A DNA stretch of 24,859 nucleotides from Purshia tridentata (Eukaryota; Streptophyta; Magnoliopsida; Rosales; Rosaceae): NCBI GenBank assembly GCA_003254885.1, contig QANT01005537.1, positions 1 to 24,859 of the forward strand. The letters are read 5' to 3'. The position numbers were made by a program, and so were the translations under genes. Under the pieces are notes generated by a model. The model searched no databases. It worked only from the letters and a program-made list of their open reading frames with translations, and was not told the origin of the DNA. The number at the start of each line of letters is the position of its first letter. The first letter of the stretch is position 1. This document shows positions 21,268-24,859 of the stretch, piece after piece.

Positions 21268-22059
21268 GCAGTGGCGAATTCAGGATTCCTAACCTGAGGA
21301 ATTATGTTGTAAAAGACAGAGACTGATGGTGGCGACACTTCGGTGATATGTGGTTCTGTGTTGGTTTTGAGATTTGACTAGTTAAGGTTTGGAATTGAGG
21401 GCCGGGGGCTTGGGTTGGTTAAATAGGGGAAGTTTGTTTTATTTTATTTTTTTAATTTCTACCAAGGAATTAAATTATGGATTTTGATAAAATTTTAATA
21501 GTTAAAAAATATGGAAATTTCAAAGAAATTTTCGAAAGAATTTTGATTTTATTGAAAATTTTGACTAAAACAATTGAAACTAAATAAATTCCCTCACATA
21601 TGTAGCCAACCAAGATGCTTGTTCTTTATTTTATTTTGGGTCTAAAAGAAATTCATTGGAAAGGCCAAAGGCTTGAAGAAAAACCAATGGGCTATACAAA
21701 CAAAGGCACAAAGCCAAGCTGTAGAAAAATATACAGATAAAGAAGATCTGAACATCTTAATTAAATAGTAAAAGCTAATAAGAAAGCTTCCATGGAAGGC
21801 CAAAAACTAAGCTCAAAAACACATATGACATAACTTTGGTCCAATCAAAGATGGTGATCTTTCAAGCTTGGGCTAGAATGAGCTAGCAGAGGGCACGAGA
21901 GGCTGGAGTGGGCTACTAGGCTGTGAGGGGGTCACTGTCCAGATGTTGGGGGTCATTGACGGCTAAGAAGGGTAGTTCACAGGCCGAAGCTTCGCCGTTG
22001 GGGGGTCGCTTGACCCCTTGTCTTTGAACGTGCGTCTGCCATTGACTATTAGATAATAC

Positions 22060-22229
22060 TTTAATTTCATAAACTATATCTATTAACTGAAAAATTCAAA
22101 ATAAAAATTTACTAACCTATTCATAAAAAACACTATTGGTGTAAAACATTAATTTTAAAAAATCTATATGCAGACCGTGCACCATAAAGTTAGTACATAT
22201 ATGATATATCTATATATAACACAACTATT
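22060..22229 (+). repeat. Diverged direct repeat, copy 2
   Basis: Partner of the copy ending at 21267. The end is clearest: TATATGCAGACCGTGCACCA, then AAGTTAGTA and ATATATAACACAACTATTA (to 22229), followed by unrelated ATTAGCTAAT. The two copies lie about 1 kb apart. Type of element unknown. Confidence 0.6.
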
Positions 22230-22377
22230 AATTAGCTAATATATACTTTATTTTTCTCCTATGAAAAACAATTATAACATTGATTTACTTAATTAAACCA
22301 ATATTATAACTGCAAATTAATTGCAATACCACACCATGCATTAATTTGTATCTCTCAACAACACACCAATTTGTGCA

Positions 22378-23986
22378 TCATCCGTTAGGGGATTGCTCTA
22401 CTGACAAGTCATCTTGGTCGACTTCCGATTCAGAAACCACGATATTCTGCACCTCTCTCACCACCTCTCTCATCGCCGGTCGCTTCTCCGGCGACAGATC
22501 GCAGCAACGCATTGCAATTTGCAGCAGCCTAAGCATTCCACCACTTGCAGTTCTGCGCTGGGTTATCTCCGAGTCAAATATCTCAGCCGTCCATTCCTCC
22601 CTAACTGCTCGGTGAACCCAACCGCACAAATCTACACCGTTAACTCCCGACGGAGCCGTACAAGCTGCAATTTTCCCCGTCAAGAGCTCCAAGAGGAGGC
22701 TGCCGTAGCTCCAAACATCGGACTCTTTCGAAACCTTCTTGGTCTTTTTATACTCCGGTGATTTATATGAAGCCATACGTTGAGTTGCAATAGGTAGGGC
22801 TACGAGTGAAGCAAAACCGTAATCAGAAACAAGAACGGTGTCGTTCTTGTCCAGAAGAACGTTTGAGGATTTTAAGTTGCCGTGAGGGGCGGTACTATTG
22901 TTCGATGATGCGGCGGCGCTGAGGTGAAGATATTCCAATGCTCGAGCTACACCTTTAGCGACTGACAGTCTTGAGCTCCATCCGAATGCGATGCGATCTG
23001 GGCCTCTTTCTCCTATATCATCAAGTATATGGATTATATATATAGTTAATATGTAGTACATAATTTTAATGATATAATTTGTTAAAGAAGATAAATAAGA
23101 ATATTAGAAGAAGATAATTTGTATCATGCATTTATCATTTTCAGTTCGGTACGATTTTCCAACTCTAAATATAGATACATATTTTGAGTTTTTTCTTAAA
23201 ATTTTTAAGGGCATTTTTTAGTAGTTTTCTTAAATTTAAGACATTGATTTTTTTATTTATCATATATAAAGTTGCAAGGAGGGTTTTTGAAACATCTTTT
23301 TATCATAAAATATAAAAATAAAATCTGCAATATATAATATTTCAAATGCACACAATAAATAAAAATGTTAGCTATTTGCACTAAGAGTAAGGCATGTTAT
23401 GTAGTAATAATTAAGCAAGCAAGAAAGCAAACTCACCAAACATTCGGTTAAACAAATTTCCGTTGGGAACATATCTATACAGCAACAACTTCTCATCCTT
23501 GGTGCAGTAGTAAGCAAGAAGAGGCAGCAAATTGGGGTGCTTGAGATTGGCAATCACCTGCAACTGCTTCGTGAATTCTTCACTCACCAATGGCTTCAAA
23601 TCCCTTATTCTCTTAACAACCACGGCCTTCTTCCCATTCATCATCTTCGCCTTATAGCAATTTCCAAATATACCCTTGCCCAAACCCTCAGCAGAAGCTT
23701 TCAGAAGATCCCCCAGTTCAAATTGATCTCCGGCTGCTGCTTCAAGGAATACAAGACGCCCATTCTGATCTTGTCTGGCGACCGAGCTCATCGCCACCTC
23801 TCCTTCCTCCATCTTCTTCTGGTCATCGGTTTTTATTTCGTGACGGCCATTCATTTGTTTGCTACTTTCCAATTCTTTCATCATCTTCTTTAGCTTCCGA
23901 GATTTCTTGTAATAAAGAAGGAACAGAAATATCACAGCTATTATGATGAGACTCCTGATGCACATACAGACCCAAGCATATTTCAG
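22378..23986 (-). CDS. LRR-RLK subfamily III receptor-like (pseudo)kinase, 5'-incomplete: TM plus kinase half
   Basis: Two exons, 23986-23437 and 23012-22378, joined in phase (TTT G / GA GAA, giving MFGERGP), 394 codons then TGA. Counting from the first codon: TM about 4-25 (SLIIIAVIFLFLLYY), basic stop-transfer KKSRKLKK, acidic juxtamembrane, then the kinase-like domain with LLKASAEGLGKGIFGNCYKA (glycine loop 90-112), AVVVK125, YVPNGNL, W195SSRL, catalytic-loop equivalent H227GNLKSSNVLL, D247YG and SPEY. HGN in place of HRD and DYG in place of DFG are typical of plant LRR-III/PRK-type receptors, often annotated as probable inactive kinases. The signal peptide and LRR ectodomain expected upstream are missing. 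The reading frame is closed by TAG at 23989-23987, which is also a possible splice acceptor, and retrotransposon LTR sequence follows at once. The first internal ATG is at 23965. Either an exon lies beyond the retroelement, outside the window, or the gene is truncated. The kinase half itself has no lesions. Confidence 0.88.
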
Positions 23987-23989
23987 CTA

Positions 23990-24221
23990 TGTATTTCTCA
24001 TTTACCTTTATCTCCCTAGTATGAGCTGTAATAGGATTAGGCAGCGGTGGGAAGCCAATGACGTGTATGGCTATCCTTCCAGTAGAGAATATTACTAGAA
24101 GCATCCAAATACCCATATATTGGGATTACGCCTTTGTAAGCAGCACTAGATAAAATTCTGCAATTTCAATTATTTCCTTTTGTCGCTACCTCTTTCTCTC
24201 AAACTGGTACCAGACCCATCA
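23990..24221 (+). mobile_element. 3' part (or whole) of a 5' LTR of an LTR retrotransposon
   Basis: The sequence just before the primer binding site has an LTR-like U5 end: GATAAAATTCTGCAATTTC, then a CT-rich stretch, terminating ...CCCATCA, with CA at 24220-24221. A TATA-like ACCCATATATTGGG lies at about 24111-24124. The left limit is uncertain: a TG at 23991-23992 could be the LTR start (about 230 bp), or the LTR may be truncated at the junction with the receptor kinase exon. Confidence 0.6.
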
Positions 24222-24224
24222 TTT

Positions 24225-24236
24225 TGGTATCAGAGC
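24225..24236 (+). promoter_or_regulatory. Retrotransposon minus-strand primer binding site (initiator-Met tRNA type)
   Basis: TGGTATCAGAGC, three bases (TTT) after the LTR-terminal CA, is the standard plant primer binding site complementary to the 3' end of initiator methionine tRNA. It fixes the strand of the element as + and the LTR end at 24221. Confidence 0.92.
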
Positions 24237-24242
24237 CAGAAC

Positions 24243-24782
24243 ATGGGCCCTAAATCGAAGAACACGATCGAGCGTCCTCCTCTTGAATTCGACCTTGAGG
24301 TTCTCAAGGAAGCTACTGACGCACGGTTCATGACACTCACGACGGCCGTCGACGGCCTCGTTGCTGGCCAAGATGCCCTCCGCCGCGATATCCTTGCCGA
24401 GATCCGCCAGATGCTTCAGGCGTTTCCCCAGTCGTCTGCCCAGTCCTCTGACTCCGGCGTCGTCTTGGGCACAGCCCCACCTTCGGATCTTTTACCGGTT
24501 TCGGCGCCGTTGTTACCCACGCCAGCGCTAGTTCCCACACCGCCACTGGCTCCAACAGATTTGCTCGCCCCCATGGCTTCTTCTATTGCATTTGGCTCAT
24601 TTTCTGATACACCCAACCCAACACTCGTACCTATCATTGCATCTGGGCTAGGCCAACTCTCAGACCCCAATCTGTCCACGGCGGCACCCACCGGTTTTCC
24701 ACAACCCACTAGTTCTCTGTCTGGTGGCCCTTCTGGCCTCTACCCATTGCAGTTCAGTGTTGCTCCGGGTTCTATTTCTTAG
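24243..24782 (+). CDS. gag: Start of retrotransposon gag-like ORF, interrupted by a stop
   Basis: The first ATG is seven bases after the primer binding site. 179 codons read MGPKSKNTIERPPLEFDLEV, then a helix-forming stretch (about 16-60, ALRRDILAEIRQML) and a long Pro/Ser/Thr/Ala-rich linker (about 65-179). It ends in TAG at 24780-24782, but the same frame stays open and similarly Pro/Ser-rich (GSIPMGLTTS...) to the window end, so the stop looks like a nonsense mutation. The capsid core, CCHC knuckle and pol lie beyond the window. The layout (gag right after the primer site, coiled N-terminus) suits a Ty3/Gypsy-like element, but Copia cannot be excluded. GC content and codon use are clearly higher in GC than the host genes. 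Confidence 0.72.
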   Translation: MGPKSKNTIERPPLEFDLEVLKEATDARFMTLTTAVDGLVAGQDALRRDILAEIRQMLQAFPQSSAQSSDSGVVLGTAPPSDLLPVSAPLLPTPALVPTPPLAPTDLLAPMASSIAFGSFSDTPNPTLVPIIASGLGQLSDPNLSTAAPTGFPQPTSSLSGGPSGLYPLQFSVAPGSIS

Positions 24783-24859
24783 GGATCTATTCCAATGGGC
24801 TTGACCACCAGTTTGCGACCTTCTGGTTTGGTGCCCTCTCCAGCGTTTCACCTGGGTTC

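Larger units (their letters stand above)
19928..22377. other. Gene-free interval upstream of the ERGIC3-like gene
   Basis: About 19928-20070 is the probable leader of the ERGIC3-like gene, and the CT/TTC-rich stretch near 20131-20160 its promoter-proximal tract. Beyond that, to the stop codon of the receptor kinase at 22378, I see no coding exon. It holds a 17 bp imperfect hairpin (20672-20710), two diverged copies of a direct repeat (listed separately), and between them about 750 bp of TE-like sequence. This starts CAGTGGCGAATTCAGGATTC (21279), resembling common plant transposon ends, and includes a GC-richer block at 21880-22020. Composition is otherwise strongly AT-rich. Confidence 0.55.

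Noticed and set aside
22414..22761. Long + strand open frames over the receptor kinase exons
   Set aside because: They are antisense shadows of the minus-strand kinase coding sequence and match nothing recognisable.
23862..24116. 84-residue minus-strand frame spanning the kinase exon border and the LTR
   Set aside because: It is in a different frame from the TM-kinase exon and most of it lies antisense to LTR sequence; no domain recognised.

Overview
This is nuclear DNA of a flowering plant, most likely a eudicot. It is AT-rich, its genes have many GT-AG introns, and it carries plant-type families: a CYP72A cytochrome P450, a subfamily III LRR receptor kinase, a plant LTR retrotransposon whose primer binding site matches initiator-Met tRNA, LINE debris and MITEs. 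Nothing bacterial, organellar or CRISPR-like is present.

Layout. (1) 252-870, + strand: a dead two-exon remnant of a CYP72A P450 with several frameshifts. (2) 871-2364: gene-free, with a probable hAT-like fragment and a probable MITE-like element. (3) 2365-7625, + strand: an intact five-exon gene for a 449-residue PHP-domain phosphoesterase. Every exon phase closes and all metal-ligand motifs are present. Its 2.8 kb first intron holds a 3 x 33 bp tandem repeat and a perfectly abutting 60 bp duplication. (4) 7626-9403: the convergent gap, with a 30 bp-period minisatellite and a tRNA B-box-like site. (5) 9404-19927, - strand: an intact 13-exon gene for a 382-residue Erv46/ERGIC3-type cargo receptor of the early secretory pathway. 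Its introns hold two 5'-truncated LINE remnants on opposite strands, a 391 bp Mutator-like MITE with a perfect 9 bp target duplication, and a nested hairpin. (6) 19928-22377: gene-free and AT-rich, with a diverged direct repeat in two copies. (7) 22378-23986, - strand: the transmembrane and kinase-like half of an LRR-III receptor kinase with atypical catalytic motifs. The LRR ectodomain is not in the window. (8) 23990-24859, + strand: the 3' part of an LTR, a primer binding site and the start of gag from an LTR retrotransposon directly abutting the receptor gene. It runs off the window.

How the genes relate. They do not form a pathway: a nucleotide or RNA-processing phosphoesterase, an ER-Golgi cargo receptor and a surface receptor kinase are simply neighbours. 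The main story is how transposons have shaped the locus, above all the receptor kinase whose ectodomain side is replaced by a retroelement. I did not find a convincing undescribed system. Exon coordinates were derived by reading splice sites and family conservation by eye, without alignments or transcripts.
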